The notes under the pieces are model-generated. The model saw only the letters and a list, made by a program, of their open reading frames with translations, did not search any database and was not told where the DNA came from. Shown in pieces: positions 4,659-5,077 of a stretch of 5,077 bases of DNA. The stretch is from an uncultured Nitrosotalea sp. (GTDB lineage: Archaea; Thermoproteota; Nitrososphaeria; Nitrososphaerales; Nitrosopumilaceae), in contig CAMLDG010000049.1 of the NCBI GenBank assembly GCA_946478655.1, forward strand, positions 1 through 5,077. The letters run 5' to 3'. Positions within the stretch are counted from its first letter, which is position 1, and every line of letters begins with the position of its first letter. Position numbers and translations under genes: made by a program.

Positions 4659-4895
4659 TTATGTATAGCCAAGTATTCTGCCTGAATCTATGTCTATTTT
4701 TACTTGTTTAGTCTGGGTATTTGAAAAACCAAGATGTGCTGTGACAATCCACACACCATCTTCCAAAACTGCCTTGGTGTCAATCACACTGTGGTATTGG
4801 GCTAGAAATCTCCTGGCCAATTCCTGTGCCTTGTTGGAATCTATTTTATCTTCTAACTTGTCACCGTAATGCTCTGTAGGTTCTGTCACCGTCAA
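4659..4895 (-). CDS. Small conserved protein, paralog of the convergent gene at 4381-4605
   Basis: A 78-residue soluble protein. A polar, charged N-terminus (about 1-20) precedes a helix (NKAQELARRFLAQYH, 21-35) and strands TKAVLEDG, VWIVTAHLGFSN (48-59) and QTKQVKIDIDSGRILGYT (61-78). It shares FLxQY, VWxV, G, N.QT, V.ID and G.IL...T with its plus-strand neighbour, about 42% identity by hand count over 57 columns. It has the same PepSY-like layout. The start is TTG at 4895. A good Shine-Dalgarno AAGGAG stands six bases before it, and an in-frame TAG closes the frame just upstream. GTG six bases later is a weaker choice. The extra N-terminal charged segment is the main difference between the paralogs. 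Function is unknown; binding or inhibition of a partner protein is only a guess from the fold. Confidence 0.85.
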   Translation of the reverse strand: MTVTEPTEHYGDKLEDKIDSNKAQELARRFLAQYHSVIDTKAVLEDGVWIVTAHLGFSNTQTKQVKIDIDSGRILGYT

Positions 4896-4901
4896 AACGC
4901 A

Positions 4902-4907
4902 CTCCTT
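4902..4907 (-). promoter_or_regulatory. Shine-Dalgarno AAGGAG deciding a TTG start
   Basis: AAGGAG on the minus strand ends six bases before the TTG at 4895, an ideal spacing. It is the clearest ribosome binding site in the window and settles the start of the minus-strand small paralog, which lacks any early ATG. Confidence 0.65.
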
Positions 4908-4945
4908 GAACTATTCGATGTCATATGTTTCTTATTTGTTATGAT

Positions 4946-4955
4946 GCTATAAAAC
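4946..4955 (-). promoter_or_regulatory. TATA-like box of the minus-strand small paralog
   Basis: GTTTTATAGC on the minus strand, about 55 bp before the TTG. Transcription would start about 30 bases before the TTG, leaving room for the AAGGAG. Leader and ribosome site thus agree, in contrast to the leaderless spacing of several other genes here. Confidence 0.45.
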
Positions 4956-5077
4956 GAATCTGACACTTGATTTCAGAAAGTGTGTGCATTTTACGTGTTT
5001 TATATATGCCTACAATGAATATCGCTTCATTATATTTTTCTAGAGTAATTTACTAGAATTTTTACCGCATAGTGACA
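4956..5077. other. Right-edge intergenic stretch with promoter-like sequence, no gene recognised
   Basis: This stretch is very AT-rich. A TTTTATATAT core at 4999-5008 reads as a TATA-like box on either strand, and another TATA-like stretch lies at 5031-5038. Frames here close within about 20 codons. The stretch may hold the promoter of a plus-strand gene that begins beyond the window. No RNA gene or repeat was recognised. Confidence 0.3.

Noticed and set aside
4381..4895. The two small genes as a toxin-antitoxin pair.
   Set aside because: They are paralogs of each other and convergent, whereas toxin-antitoxin genes are unrelated and cotranscribed; no toxin motif is present.
1..5077. tRNA, rRNA, CRISPR array, insertion sequence, attachment site or replication origin.
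   Set aside because: No cloverleaf, regular spaced repeats, transposase/integrase motif or long terminal repeats were found on reading both strands.

Overview
The window is AT-rich, compactly coded archaeal DNA. An archaeal transcription factor B (TFB) gene, three small winged-helix proteins of the archaeal 'KTKIMY..LSY.Q..EYL' type (HTH_45-like), TTG starts, and TATA-like boxes about 25-28 bp before start codons (leaderless transcripts) all fit the Nitrososphaerota/Thaumarchaeota, probably a Nitrosopumilales-like ammonia oxidiser. That placement is inferred from gene style, not from a marker gene.

Left part (1-2070), a transcription-factor cluster. A TFB gene runs off the left edge on the minus strand (its C-terminus is missing). 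Next come a minus-strand winged-helix gene (978-1250) with a repeated TGTTCTA/TAGAACA array just upstream of its TATA box, a plus-strand basic winged-helix gene (1458-1769), and a plus-strand 75-residue zinc-ribbon protein (1843-2070).

Middle (2222-4030), a probable glycoconjugate module. A WbqC-family gene (plus, TTG start, 2257-2964) faces a minus-strand pair: a PIG-L/LmbE zinc deacetylase (3278-3976) followed 21 bp later by a third winged-helix gene (2957-3256). The last codons of the WbqC and winged-helix genes overlap by 8 bp. WbqC proteins are known from O-antigen clusters, and PIG-L enzymes remove N-acyl groups from amino sugars or related compounds. A shared role in building or modifying a surface glycan or small-molecule glycoside is therefore reasonable, but it is inference.

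Right part (4031-5077), small proteins. A 57-residue acidic orphan ORF (4138-4311) precedes two small genes (4381-4605 plus, 4659-4895 minus). These two are clear paralogs of each other, arranged tail to tail with a short inverted repeat between them. The last 180 bp hold promoter-like sequence but no recognisable gene.

The most unusual signals are the paired small paralogs; the TAGAA-type repeats that sit at the same distance upstream of two TATA boxes (first winged-helix gene and PIG-L gene); the divergent B-reader/linker of the TFB; and the WbqC / PIG-L / winged-helix arrangement. No tRNA, rRNA, CRISPR, insertion sequence or integrase was seen.
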